Shown here piece by piece: positions 15,971-24,601 of a stretch of DNA of 64,000 nt; the stretch's first letter is position 1; the number at the start of each line of letters is the position of its first letter. The stretch comes from Planctomycetaceae bacterium. GTDB lineage: Bacteria; Planctomycetota; Planctomycetia; Pirellulales; Pirellulaceae. Below the pieces are notes generated by a model. The model did not search any database. It was given only the letters and a program-made list of their open reading frames with translations, and was not told where the DNA came from. Both the position numbers and the translations under genes were made by a program. The stretch lies in NCBI GenBank assembly GCA_020638975.1, contig JACKHN010000006.1, forward strand, positions 248,001 through 312,000, given 5' to 3'.

Positions 15971-17317
15971 ATGCCTGATCCCGCGTTCTGTTCCCGGCGT
16001 TTCTCGGTCAGGTTGCTGATCGTATTGCACCTCACCGCTCTGTCGCTCATGGTGCCTTCCTCGACCTATGCGACCTCGCTGCGACGTAGTGCGATCGTGC
16101 AGGCCGTCGAGCAGGCAAAGTCCTCGGTCGTGAACATCCACGGACGCAAAACCGTCGCGGCGGACGAAGATGCCGGCGCGATGAAGCAAGTCAACGGTAT
16201 GGGAACGGGTATCGTGATCGATCCTCGGGGCTATATCGTCACGAACTTCCATGTCGTCGATGGCGTCAAGCAAGTCCAAGTATCAATGGCCGACGGCACG
16301 ACATTGGTCGCCCGTGTTGTCGCGCACGACCCGAGTACCGATCTGGCGGTCATTAAGATCGAAACGCCGCACCCGATGCAAACAATGACCATCGGCACCT
16401 CGAGCGACCTAATGACCGGCGAAGAAGTGATCGCCATCGGGAATGCCTATGGTTACGAACACACCGTAACGCGCGGGATCGTCAGTGCTCTGCACCGCAC
16501 GGTCGAGGTTGGCGAAGGACAAGAGTATGCTGACCTAATCCAGACCGATGCCAGTATCAACCCCGGTAATTCTGGCGGTCCGCTATTGAACATCGATGGC
16601 GACATGATCGGCATCAATGTTGCAGTGCGCGTAGGAGCTCAGGGCATCGGTTTCGCCGTACCCATCGATCGCGCCCTCGACGTCACCGCTCGTCTGTTGG
16701 ACGCAGAAGTCCGCAAGACCGCGAATCACGGCGTCGATGGCAAGACATTGGCGAGTCCTGACAAGAGCGAATTTATGGTCACATCGGTCGCCTCTGGAAG
16801 TGCGGCTGATACCGCTGGCTTGTTGCCTGGTGATATTGTCTTGGAAGTCGCAGGAGCTTCAATCAGTCGCGCCCTCGATTTTGAGCGAGCCATGATCGAC
16901 AAACGAGGCGGCGACGAACTGCTCCTTTCCATTCGCCGTGGTGGTGAATCACAGAAGCTATCGCTTGTGCTCGACAATCCGTCGCTTTCAGAACGTTCCG
17001 TCTCCGAATTGGCTTGGGATGTCTTCGGAATCCGCTTGACGCCAACCGCAAGTGGCACCTTCCGTCGCATCAGCACTCGATATCGAGGTGGCTTGAAAGT
17101 CATTGGAGTTCGCCCGGACAGCCCCGCCGCGCGACAGGGAATTCGCTACGGCGACATCCTGGTCGGCATGCACAAGTGGGAAACCGTATCGATGGATAAC
17201 GTTGCGTTCATCCTCGAAAGCGACGTCGTCCGGGCGAACGAGCCGGTGAAGTTCTATGTGCTACGAGGTGGCGAGACACTGTTCGGACACCTCCAGGTCT
17301 CCATGCGAACTGAGTAA
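15971..17317 (+). CDS. HtrA/DegP-type serine protease with two PDZ domains
   Basis: 448 residues with an N-terminal signal peptide (LLIVLHLTALSLMVPSSTYA). The trypsin-like domain has a complete catalytic triad: His94 in TNFHVVDG, Asp124 in STDLAVIK and Ser201 in NPGNSGGPLLN. Two PDZ domains follow, at about 255-345 (SGSAADTAGLLPGDIVLEVAG) and 355-445 (PDSPAARQGIRYGDILVGM). Proteins of this family degrade or refold damaged periplasmic proteins. It is monocistronic, ending in a strong stem-loop at 17319-17380. The subtype (DegP, DegQ or DegS) cannot be fixed; the lack of an LA-loop motif and the length suggest DegQ-like. Confidence 0.92.
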   Translation: MPDPAFCSRRFSVRLLIVLHLTALSLMVPSSTYATSLRRSAIVQAVEQAKSSVVNIHGRKTVAADEDAGAMKQVNGMGTGIVIDPRGYIVTNFHVVDGVKQVQVSMADGTTLVARVVAHDPSTDLAVIKIETPHPMQTMTIGTSSDLMTGEEVIAIGNAYGYEHTVTRGIVSALHRTVEVGEGQEYADLIQTDASINPGNSGGPLLNIDGDMIGINVAVRVGAQGIGFAVPIDRALDVTARLLDAEVRKTANHGVDGKTLASPDKSEFMVTSVASGSAADTAGLLPGDIVLEVAGASISRALDFERAMIDKRGGDELLLSIRRGGESQKLSLVLDNPSLSERSVSELAWDVFGIRLTPTASGTFRRISTRYRGGLKVIGVRPDSPAARQGIRYGDILVGMHKWETVSMDNVAFILESDVVRANEPVKFYVLRGGETLFGHLQVSMRTE

Positions 17318-17318
17318 G

Positions 17319-17380
17319 TAGCTTGACTCTCTGAGTCGAGCATCTATCGCAACTTCTGTTCGACTCAGAGAGTCGAGCTA
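17319..17380. terminator. Strong stem-loop after the HtrA gene
   Basis: A 21-bp inverted repeat (17319-17339 and 17360-17380, 20 of 21 pairs; arms contain GACTCTCTGAGTCGA) with a 20-nt loop lies immediately after the protease stop. It lacks a clear T-tract. It could therefore be a transcript-stabilising hairpin or another palindromic intergenic repeat rather than a classical terminator. Confidence 0.6.
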
Positions 17381-17482
17381 CGAAACCTTCGTCGGCTCTG
17401 CTACGCTGATGGCTGATGCTGCGAATCGACGAGGTTCGTCGAACAGCAAACGTCGCTCACCACTCGCGGGTGCGGATTTGCC

Positions 17483-18397
17483 ATGGAGTCGGAATTCGTT
17501 AACTGGTTGCGAGCACGGGTTCCCTCGCATCCGCTCGTGCCAATCGGAATCGGCGACGACGCAGCCTTGTTGTCGCTCGCGTCCGGGAAATGTGTCGTCA
17601 CAAGCGACATGTTGATGGACGGCGTTGATTTCGTGTTGAACGATTGTGATCCAAGACGCATTGGCCGAAAGTCGTTGGCCGTAAATCTTAGCGATCTCGC
17701 CGCGATGGCCGCAAAGCCCGTCGCCGCCATCGTGTCGCTCGCCGTGCCCACAGACGTTTCCCTCGAGGTCATGAAGATGATTTACGAGGGAGTCTTAGAG
17801 ATGGCTGACGAATTCGGCGTGGCCCTCGCCGGTGGCGACACGAATAGCTGGAAGCATCCACTTGCGATTAGCGTGACGGCAATTGGCGAGCCTACAAAGC
17901 GGGGAGTGCTAATGCGCGGTGGCGCACGCGCAGGCGACGTGATTCTTGTCACGGGCCAATTCGGTGGTAGCATCCTCGGCCGGCATTTTGACTTTCGGCC
18001 TCGCGTTGAGGAGGCGTTGTATCTTCATTCTCGTTACGAACTGCACGGTGCGATGGATGTGAGCGACGGGTTGTCGCTCGACTTGAATCGCTTGGCACGT
18101 GAGAGCGCATGCGGCGCGATCTTGGATGCGTCACAAGTGCCGATCTCGGCGGATGCCTATCGCTTAAGTGAACAAAACCCCGCCAAGGGCTCGCCACTTG
18201 ACCATGCACTCGGCGATGGCGAGGATTTTGAATTGATCATCGCCACTTCGCCTGAAACTGCCGAGCAGATCGTCGCTGACCGATCATTCGGTGTTCCGGT
18301 TACTCGCGTCGGCGAATTCATTGCAGACCCCGGTTTGTGGTTGCGTTCCGCAACAGGTGAATGTCATCCGCTTACTCCGCATGGATACGAACACTGA
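17483..18397 (+). CDS. thiL: Thiamine-monophosphate kinase
   Basis: 304 residues, normal for the family. Motifs: IGIGDDAALL near the N-terminus (ATP/Mg site), VTSDMLMDGVDF, LAVNLSDLAAMAAKP, ALAGGDTN, GDVILVTGQFGGS and AMDVSDGLSLDLNRLA, GDGEDFELI. ThiL phosphorylates thiamine monophosphate to the active cofactor thiamine diphosphate in the cytoplasm. The stop overlaps the start of tsaE (TGATG), so the two are translationally coupled. Confidence 0.93.
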   Translation: MESEFVNWLRARVPSHPLVPIGIGDDAALLSLASGKCVVTSDMLMDGVDFVLNDCDPRRIGRKSLAVNLSDLAAMAAKPVAAIVSLAVPTDVSLEVMKMIYEGVLEMADEFGVALAGGDTNSWKHPLAISVTAIGEPTKRGVLMRGGARAGDVILVTGQFGGSILGRHFDFRPRVEEALYLHSRYELHGAMDVSDGLSLDLNRLARESACGAILDASQVPISADAYRLSEQNPAKGSPLDHALGDGEDFELIIATSPETAEQIVADRSFGVPVTRVGEFIADPGLWLRSATGECHPLTPHGYEH

Positions 18398-18888
18398 TGT
18401 CCGAGAGCACGTTCACTTTTCAAGCTGACAACCTCGACGACACTGATCGATTCGGTGCCGCTCTCGCGAAGTGTTTGCCAGACGGGACGACTGTATGCCT
18501 TTCCGGAACGCTCGGTGCCGGCAAGACGCGACTTGTTCAAGCCATCGCTGCCGCGTGTGGAATAAATCGCGCCGATGTGGTCAGCCCGACTTTCGTCCTC
18601 TGTCAGCATTATTCCGCAGAGCGGGAGTTCAATCACTTGGATGCCTATCGCATCCAGGACGACGACGAGTTTCTTGAACTAGGCGTCGACGAGATGTTTG
18701 CTTCACCAGGCATCACGCTCGTCGAGTGGGGCGAACGCGTCCGTGCCTGCTTGCCGCCCGAGCGTCTAGACTTGCAAGTAGAAGTCCGAGGCGATACCCA
18801 GCGAGCGTTTCACCTGACAACGGTGGGTGCATTCCCGGTGGATTTGATTGAAGTGTTGCGACGCACTCTCGATGACGCGTCGCGATAG
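18397..18888 (+). CDS. tsaE: tRNA threonylcarbamoyladenosine biosynthesis ATPase TsaE
   Basis: 163 residues from the ATG at 18397 that overlaps the thiL stop. Walker A motif SGTLGAGKTRLVQ (about residues 33-45), then the family signatures VSPTFVLCQHY and NHLDAYRI, and ITLVEWGERV (Walker B-like). TsaE binds TsaD/TsaB and drives t6A formation at position 37 of ANN-decoding tRNAs. TsaB and TsaD are not in this window. An in-frame start at 18361 exists but lies within thiL and lacks family similarity. Confidence 0.93.
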   Translation: MSESTFTFQADNLDDTDRFGAALAKCLPDGTTVCLSGTLGAGKTRLVQAIAAACGINRADVVSPTFVLCQHYSAEREFNHLDAYRIQDDDEFLELGVDEMFASPGITLVEWGERVRACLPPERLDLQVEVRGDTQRAFHLTTVGAFPVDLIEVLRRTLDDASR

Positions 18889-18900
18889 ACCCAACCGATT

Positions 18901-18937
18901 GTTGGTACGCTGGGCAGTTCCTATACTCGGGAACTAC
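18901..18937 (+). promoter_or_regulatory. Promoter with operator-like palindrome upstream of ROK gene
   Basis: TTGTTG (18901-18906), a 17-nt spacer and TATACT (18924-18929) form a good sigma-70-type promoter. The inverted repeat AGTTCC (18918-18923) N8 GGAACT (18932-18937) encloses the -10 box, an arrangement typical of a repressor operator. No regulator gene is adjacent, so the controlling protein is unknown. Confidence 0.5.
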
Positions 18938-18972
18938 CTCGCAAACCTCTTTTCCTGAGCAGCAAACCCGCC

Positions 18973-20004
18973 ATGGCAAGTGAACGGATTACTCGCGACC
19001 AAGCGGTCGCACCATTCTTCGTGGGCGTCGACGTCGGCGGCACGAACATCAAGATCGGCATCGTCGATGATCGTGGCAACACACTCGCACACACGGCGAT
19101 TCCGACGGACGAAGCTCTTGGCGCGGAAGCCGCCATGCAACGCAGTCACGACGCGATCGCTTCGCTGTTATCGGAATTGGCGTTGACGTTGGAAGACGTT
19201 GCCGCAGTGGGGTTGGGATCACCTGGGTCGATGGACATTCCGAAGGGACTGATTCTCGAACCGCCGAATATGCCAAGCTGGCGTTACTTTCCCTTGCGAG
19301 ACACGCTGAGCAAGCTGTGCGGCAAGCCGGTTGGCTTCGCGAACGACGCCAATGCCGCAGCCTATGGCGAGTATTGGATCGGCAGCGGACGTCAGTTCAA
19401 TAGCATGGTGATGTTCACGCTGGGGACGGGAGTCGGCGGCGGCATCATCCTCGACGGCGTCTCGCTCGACGGTTCTCATAGTTTCGGCTCCGAACTCGGG
19501 CACATCATCGTTGACTCGCGGTTGGATGCACGACTTTGCGTGTGGGGTGGTGGGCAAGGACAGTTGGAGGCGTATGCCAGTGCGCCTGGTGTTGTGGCAC
19601 GTACTGCTGATCTTCTCGCGGCGGGACGCGAAAGCACGTTGACCGCGCGAGTCGCCGAAGGGGAACTCACCTCCTTTATGATCTATGAAGAGGCAGAACG
19701 TGGCGATGAGTTGTCGCTCGAAGTGATCGTCGAAACGGCGAGACTGCTCGGCATTGGAATCGTCACCGTTGTGCACGCGGTTGATCCGGAAGCAATCATC
19801 TTAGGCGGGGCGATGGATTTTGGTGGGCATGCTACAGCGACCGGTCGGATGTTTCTTGATCGTGTGCGAGAAGAATTTCAAGCACGTGCCTACCACGTCG
19901 TCCGCGATACGGTGACGATCGACTACGCCACCCTTGGCGGTGATGCCGGCTACATTGGCGCCGCCGGAATCGGTCGCTCACTCTACCAGCGATCCGGTTC
20001 GTAA
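18973..20004 (+). CDS. ROK family sugar kinase (glucokinase-like)
   Basis: 343 residues. ATP-binding phosphate-1 motif VGVDVGGTNIKIG near residue 20, LGSPGSMDIPKG, FANDANAAAYGE (sugar contact Asn-Asp) and the adenosine/phosphate-2 motif LGTGVGGGI near 150. It would phosphorylate a hexose, most likely glucose, in the cytoplasm. The normal ROK zinc site CxCGxxGC is replaced by CVWGGGQGQ near residue 189, so at most one of the zinc cysteines remains. I believe this replacement occurs in other planctomycete ROK proteins, but I cannot confirm that here. The gene is monocistronic with its own promoter. Confidence 0.9.
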   Translation: MASERITRDQAVAPFFVGVDVGGTNIKIGIVDDRGNTLAHTAIPTDEALGAEAAMQRSHDAIASLLSELALTLEDVAAVGLGSPGSMDIPKGLILEPPNMPSWRYFPLRDTLSKLCGKPVGFANDANAAAYGEYWIGSGRQFNSMVMFTLGTGVGGGIILDGVSLDGSHSFGSELGHIIVDSRLDARLCVWGGGQGQLEAYASAPGVVARTADLLAAGRESTLTARVAEGELTSFMIYEEAERGDELSLEVIVETARLLGIGIVTVVHAVDPEAIILGGAMDFGGHATATGRMFLDRVREEFQARAYHVVRDTVTIDYATLGGDAGYIGAAGIGRSLYQRSGS

Positions 20005-20129
20005 GTCGCACACGCGGAGGGTGTCGGCGTCAGCCGCAGCGAACACCTCTTTCTGGTGCGGCAAACGCCTGCAACGGAAATACTTTTGGAACGACGCATC
20101 TTCTGCGGTCGTTGCACAGCATTGAACGG

Positions 20130-20160
20130 TTGTGCCTCTGCCGACCGAAAGTAGTATACT
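20130..20160 (+). promoter_or_regulatory. Possible promoter of the SMP-30 gene
   Basis: A good -10 box TATACT (20155-20160) is preceded by TTGTGC (20130-20135) with a 19-nt spacer, longer than ideal. The start codon is at 20215. Weak support only. Confidence 0.3.
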
Positions 20161-20214
20161 CGTCAGCTCCTTCCGTCAGTCTTCAGCCAACGAGCCAGCC
20201 CCAGAGCCCGCAAC

Positions 20215-21246
20215 ATGACACAAATTAATCGAGTTGGGCGACAAACTCGTCGTCGATTTCTCCAGCAGAGCACTGTCGCGACAGCAGCCATCATGACGCA
20301 GGGCCTGTCGCAAACTAGCCAAGCGACCGCCGCTGATTATTCGCGGATCACAACGAACGATTTCCTTGGCCCCGTCGAAATCTTGGTGAAGATCGAAGAC
20401 GAAAACGTTTTTACCGAAGGGCCTGCCGCTGCGCCGGACGGCAGCCTGTTGTTCACAAACGTTCCGGTCAGCAAAATCCTGAAGTGGGACCCGTGTGCGA
20501 AGCAGTTGACTGTGTTTCGCGACAAATCAAACGAGGCGAACGGATTGTTCTTTGCCCAGGACGGCAGCTTGCTCGCCTGTGAAGGCGGAACCGCTCGCGT
20601 AACACGAACTGACGCGAAGACGGGCGAGGTCGAAATCATCGCCGAGAGTTATCAAGGGAAGCGATTGGCCAAGCCGAATGACCTGTGCATGGACAATCGA
20701 GGACGCATCTACTTCTCTTCGCGATCCGGCGTCGACGATCCAGAGGGCGAGAATGCGAAGGCTGTCTATCGAATCGACCTCGATGGTTCACTACATCAGA
20801 TCCTGGCGTGGCCCGAGGTTCATATGCCTAATGGCATTGTGATTTCACCCGACAACAAGAAACTGTACCTGATCGAAGCCCATCCGGACGCCGATCATCA
20901 CCGCGACATTCGCGTGTACGACCTGAACATGGATGGCAGCGTCTCAAATGGCCGTGTACTCATCGACTTCTACCCCGGTCGCAGCGGCGATGGTATGTGC
21001 ATCGATGCAGATGGCAATCTGTACGTCGCAGCAGGATTACATAGAACGCGCAACACGAGTGAGACTCTCGACACCAAGCCCGGCATTCACGTCGTTTCTC
21101 CAGAAGGCAAACTGCTGGCCTATCGCGAAACGCCAGAAGACACGATTACCAATTGCACGTTCGGCGGTGACGACATGAAAACGCTATACGTGACCTGCGG
21201 TTCCTTGTTGTTGAGCATTCCCACTCAGATCGCGGGCAAGAGATAG
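20215..21246 (+). CDS. SMP-30/gluconolactonase-family exported protein
   Basis: 343 residues with a Tat-type N-terminus (RQTRRRFLQQSTVATAAIM). The six-bladed propeller signatures of SMP-30/gluconolactonases are present: VFTEGPAAAPDGSLLFTN with the metal-binding Glu, KPNDLCMDNRGRIYFSS with the Asn, and RSGDGMCIDADGNLYVA with the Asp. These enzymes hydrolyse sugar lactones using a divalent metal. Tat export implies that folding and metal insertion happen before secretion. The true substrate is unknown. It faces the DUF1501 gene end to end. Confidence 0.9.
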   Translation: MTQINRVGRQTRRRFLQQSTVATAAIMTQGLSQTSQATAADYSRITTNDFLGPVEILVKIEDENVFTEGPAAAPDGSLLFTNVPVSKILKWDPCAKQLTVFRDKSNEANGLFFAQDGSLLACEGGTARVTRTDAKTGEVEIIAESYQGKRLAKPNDLCMDNRGRIYFSSRSGVDDPEGENAKAVYRIDLDGSLHQILAWPEVHMPNGIVISPDNKKLYLIEAHPDADHHRDIRVYDLNMDGSVSNGRVLIDFYPGRSGDGMCIDADGNLYVAAGLHRTRNTSETLDTKPGIHVVSPEGKLLAYRETPEDTITNCTFGGDDMKTLYVTCGSLLLSIPTQIAGKR

Positions 21247-21316
21247 ATCGCGTGTCCTGATATCAACGCGTCCAAAGTCTTCGAGGACTTCGTCGTGTTG
21301 TGACCAGAGCTGTCGC

Positions 21317-22720
21317 CTAGATCAGCTCAGCAATCGGTTCTCCGAACGGAAGAATCGGCATCGGTCGCCCGCTATGATCAGGGAAGCTTAGCTCCTGGTT
21401 GATGCCAAGATGGCGATAGACAGTCGACCAAAGATCATTCGGCGTGAGCGGACGATCTTGCGGATGCTCGCCCTTCCAATTCGTCGAACCAACAACCTGC
21501 CCGGTTCGCATCCCACCGCCCGTGACCAGCATCGACATCGCTTGCGGCCAGTGATCGCGTCCCGGCTGCATAACGCCCGTCTGCGTACCGATCGAATTCG
21601 AAATGCGCGGCGTGCGCCCGAACTCTCCAGTCACGATAACGAGGCACTTTTTATCCAGCCCCCGATTGTGGACATCTTCGACCAGGGCCGTTACCGCTTG
21701 ATCATAGATCGGGGCCCGGGCTTTCAGATCGTCGAACAAATGGCAATTTACGGCGTGCGAATCCCAATTGTAGGTGCCGTTCTTCAACCACTCGACACCG
21801 GACTGGTACGGATTCTCCATGACCATTGTCACGAAGCTTGATCCGGCTTCGATCAACCGTCTCGCCAGCAATGCACGCTGCCCCCACGCGTGGCGACCGT
21901 AGCGGTCCCGAAGTTCATCGGGCTCCTGCGAGAGGTCGAAGGCGTTCCGTGCCTTGTCACTCGTCAGTAGCTCAACGGCACGCCGCTGGAACGTATCCAT
22001 TGCGTTCATCACGTCATCGCTTTCGACCTGCTTGCGGTAGCGGTCAAATCCGCGCAGCAACTCGGCACGGTTGTCGAGCCGATCCGACAGCGACGCGTCG
22101 AGTGCAAGGTTCTGGACTTTGAAGCCCGGCTCGCTGGGATCGCCCGGCACAACGAAGGGATGCGTGTCGTTGCCTAAGTAGGCGCTGCCGAAGCTGTAGA
22201 CGTCGATGCCGTGTCTGCCATTGTTCGCACCGGAGACGTAATTCGGCACGCCGACGTTTCGACCTTCTCGCATCTTCGCCACGATTGAGCCAACGGCGGG
22301 CGCATCGTTGACGAACCCAACAGGCGTCTGCGGCAAGCGTCCCGTCAGAAAACGCTTGTGACCACCGCCGTGATCGGCAAACTCGTGAGCGATCGAACGG
22401 ATGAGCGTAAACTTGTCGGCGATTTTGGCGTGCAGCGGAAGCAACTCGCAGACATCGATACCCGGCACGTTGGTATTGATTGGTCGGAAGATGCCTCGAT
22501 AATCTGCCGGCGCATCCGGCTTCATGTCGTAGGTTTCCATATGGGGAGGTCCGCCGGGAAGCCAGATGAAGATGACCGAAGTGTCTGGTTCGATCGTCGC
22601 AGCACCAGTGGCTTCGCGAGCCTTCATGACATCCGCAAGGCACAGTCCTCCCACGCCCAGGGCACCGGCTTGGAGAAAGCTGCGACGAGCAATAGGGCCT
22701 TGGCAACGAACGGGTTTCAT
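21317..22720 (-). CDS. DUF1501 family Tat-exported protein
   Basis: 467 residues; Tat-like N-terminus IARRSFLQAGALGVGGLCLA. Family signatures include VIFIWLPGGPPHMETYDMKP, KFTLIRSIAHEFADHGGGH, NYVSGANNGRHG and VIVTGEFGRTPRI, typical of the alkaline-phosphatase-superfamily-like DUF1501 proteins abundant in planctomycetes. In those genomes DUF1501 genes usually sit next to DUF1549/DUF1553 cytochrome-like genes. No such partner is visible here. The biochemical role is unknown; a sulfatase-like hydrolytic fold is inferred. Confidence 0.92.
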   Translation of the reverse strand: MKPVRCQGPIARRSFLQAGALGVGGLCLADVMKAREATGAATIEPDTSVIFIWLPGGPPHMETYDMKPDAPADYRGIFRPINTNVPGIDVCELLPLHAKIADKFTLIRSIAHEFADHGGGHKRFLTGRLPQTPVGFVNDAPAVGSIVAKMREGRNVGVPNYVSGANNGRHGIDVYSFGSAYLGNDTHPFVVPGDPSEPGFKVQNLALDASLSDRLDNRAELLRGFDRYRKQVESDDVMNAMDTFQRRAVELLTSDKARNAFDLSQEPDELRDRYGRHAWGQRALLARRLIEAGSSFVTMVMENPYQSGVEWLKNGTYNWDSHAVNCHLFDDLKARAPIYDQAVTALVEDVHNRGLDKKCLVIVTGEFGRTPRISNSIGTQTGVMQPGRDHWPQAMSMLVTGGGMRTGQVVGSTNWKGEHPQDRPLTPNDLWSTVYRHLGINQELSFPDHSGRPMPILPFGEPIAELI

Positions 22721-22999
22721 CGTGGCAACTCCGACATGGGAAGGACGTTTGCGAGTCGTATGTTCTCTGCGGCATCGTGGCAGGGCTTCCGGCAGGGATG
22801 ACGATCGGGGCGGTAACCCTTACCGGGGTTGGATTTGTATTCTGGTGTGCCCCGTACCCCGCTGTCAATCTGAAGTTGACGATCTTGCGACCACCGGCAC
22901 CCTCGACGGATCGCGACGCCATCTGCTAAACTCTGCGGTTTGAACGACTTGGCGACGCTCGCCAGATTATCGATCGACCTCGACCACAGGAGCTGATAC

Positions 23000-23752
23000 G
23001 TGAGACGTCCCTTCATCGCTGGCAACTGGAAGATGACCCAAACGCGTGCAGAAGCCGTGGCATTGGCTGAGGGGATCGTCCAGCAGCTCGGGAAGTCCGA
23101 CATTGAGGTCGCCGTTGCGCCGCCCAGCGTCTATTTGGACGCCGTCGGACAAGTGACGAAGGGCTCCGGCGTTGGACTGAGTGCTCAGAACATGTACCAC
23201 GAAGCCAACGGTGCTTTCACTGGCGAAATCAGCGCAAGCATGTTGCTGGACGTAGGTTGCAAGTATGTGATCCTCGGCCACAGCGAGCGGCGGCATATTC
23301 TCGGCGAGACGGACGCAGATGTGAATCGTAAAGTCCATGCGGCTCTAGCGGCTGGTCTGATCCCAATCGTTTGCGTCGGTGAAAAACTCGAGGAGCGAGA
23401 AGCGGGCCACACTAAGTCCGTTGTTCAGCAGCAGTGTGATGGCTCGCTGGCTGGTCTTACGAACGAGCAGATGAGCGGCATCGTGATCGCCTACGAGCCC
23501 GTTTGGGCGATCGGCACCGGCAAGGTCGCCACGCCCGAGCAAGCCGAAGAGGTTCATGCCGATCTTCGCACATTGCTGGAAACTCGCTACAATTCCGACG
23601 TTGCGGCGGCTGTTCGAATTCAATACGGCGGCAGTGTGAAGCCCGACAACGCCGGCGAACTGCTTGGCCAACCAAACATCGACGGAGCCCTCGTGGGAGG
23701 TGCTTCGCTCAAAGTAGACAGCTTTTTAGGAATCATCGCTGCGGCAAAGTAA
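23000..23752 (+). CDS. tpiA: Triosephosphate isomerase
   Basis: 250 residues, starting with GTG 23000 behind AGGAGC. All catalytic residues are present: Lys11 in AGNWKM, His94 in LGHSERR and Glu166 in AYEPVWAIGTG; the phosphate loop IQYGGSVKPDN and GALVGGASL close the barrel. It interconverts dihydroxyacetone phosphate and glyceraldehyde 3-phosphate in glycolysis. secG follows 43 bases after the stop, a tpiA-secG order that is common in bacteria. Confidence 0.97.
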   Translation: MRRPFIAGNWKMTQTRAEAVALAEGIVQQLGKSDIEVAVAPPSVYLDAVGQVTKGSGVGLSAQNMYHEANGAFTGEISASMLLDVGCKYVILGHSERRHILGETDADVNRKVHAALAAGLIPIVCVGEKLEEREAGHTKSVVQQQCDGSLAGLTNEQMSGIVIAYEPVWAIGTGKVATPEQAEEVHADLRTLLETRYNSDVAAAVRIQYGGSVKPDNAGELLGQPNIDGALVGGASLKVDSFLGIIAAAK

Positions 23753-23795
23753 TTCGAGGGATCGAAAGCCGCCTCTTCAACAAGGACCGTTCGAC

Positions 23796-24326
23796 ATGCA
23801 GTTCCTGTTCATGACGCTATTGTTGGTAACCTCCGTCTTTCTGATCCTGCTCGTCCTCGTCCAACGAGGTCGTGGTGGCGGTCTGACCGGTGCCTTGGGT
23901 GGCATGGGTGGCCAAAGCGCTTTCGGCTCGAAAGCAGGTGACTTGTTCACGCGGATCACGATTGGCGTCGCTGCCTTCTGGATTATCCTGTCCGTTTCTG
24001 CGATCAAGGTCTTGAACACACCTGAGAACGTGTTCGGCAACACCGACCAAACGACGTTCGACACCACTCCTGGTCCGTCGCTGACGACGGATACTCCCGA
24101 GGACATGCCGAGCGACACAACTCCAGCTACCGAGAGTACAGACGACGCGCCCGTCTCGGAAGCCACTACCGAATCGGCTGCTCCGGCTGCAACAGAGGAT
24201 GCTGCAGCACCGGCGGAGGCTCCGGCATCGCCGGCACCAACAACGACCGAATCAACGGAGTCGGCCCCCGCAGAATCCGCCGAGGCAACACCCGAGAAGG
24301 CAAATAGCGAAGAGAAGAGCGAGTAA
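23796..24326 (+). CDS. secG: Preprotein translocase subunit SecG with long acidic tail
   Basis: 176 residues. The first ~72 are a normal SecG: a first membrane helix (FLFMTLLLVTSVFLILLVLV), the family signature QRGRGGGLTGALGGMGGQSAFG and a second helix (ITIGVAAFWIILSVSAI). The remaining ~100 residues are an Ala/Pro/Thr/Glu-rich low-complexity tail not found in E. coli SecG (110 residues). With SecG topology the tail would be periplasmic; its role is unknown. Confidence 0.92.
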   Translation: MQFLFMTLLLVTSVFLILLVLVQRGRGGGLTGALGGMGGQSAFGSKAGDLFTRITIGVAAFWIILSVSAIKVLNTPENVFGNTDQTTFDTTPGPSLTTDTPEDMPSDTTPATESTDDAPVSEATTESAAPAATEDAAAPAEAPASPAPTTTESTESAPAESAEATPEKANSEEKSE

Positions 24327-24540
24327 TTCTCCCAGGCCCAAAGGGGCGGCCCAATGGCAGCCCAACAAGCGGTCGGGGTCGGAGTTTCATAAATAGGAAT
24401 TGAAGCCCCACTGGGGCGCTCCTAATAGAAATCGAACGCTACGTTTAGAGACGCCCCGCTGGGGCTAACATGCATTGATGCGATTGCGATCCCGGGCCGT
24501 TTGCCTGGGCTGACTTGACGATGCCCCTCCGGGGCAGCAA
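24327..24540. repeat. Array of short GCCCC-N3-GGGGC hairpins between secG and yicC
   Basis: Three 13-mers of the form GCCCC-N3-GGGGC lie at 24405-24417 (loop ACT), 24453-24465 (GCT) and 24523-24535 (TCC), and a partial one at 24336-24347 (GCCC-AAA-GGGGC). Surrounding sequence is only loosely related. None has a T-tract. They may be a clustered palindromic repeat or act on the secG mRNA 3' end. Confidence 0.6.
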
Positions 24541-24601
24541 GCCAGAAAAGCAAACTCTATTGCCGACTCTGAGCCAGGCTTGTTTGTGAAAGGACGCTGC
24601 T

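Noticed and set aside
17319..17380. Intrinsic terminator with T-tract
   Set aside because: The stem is very strong but no run of T follows; kept only as a stem-loop of uncertain role.
22044..22922. 292-codon frame overlapping DUF1501 on the same strand
   Set aside because: Arginine-rich out-of-frame translation of the DUF1501 gene.
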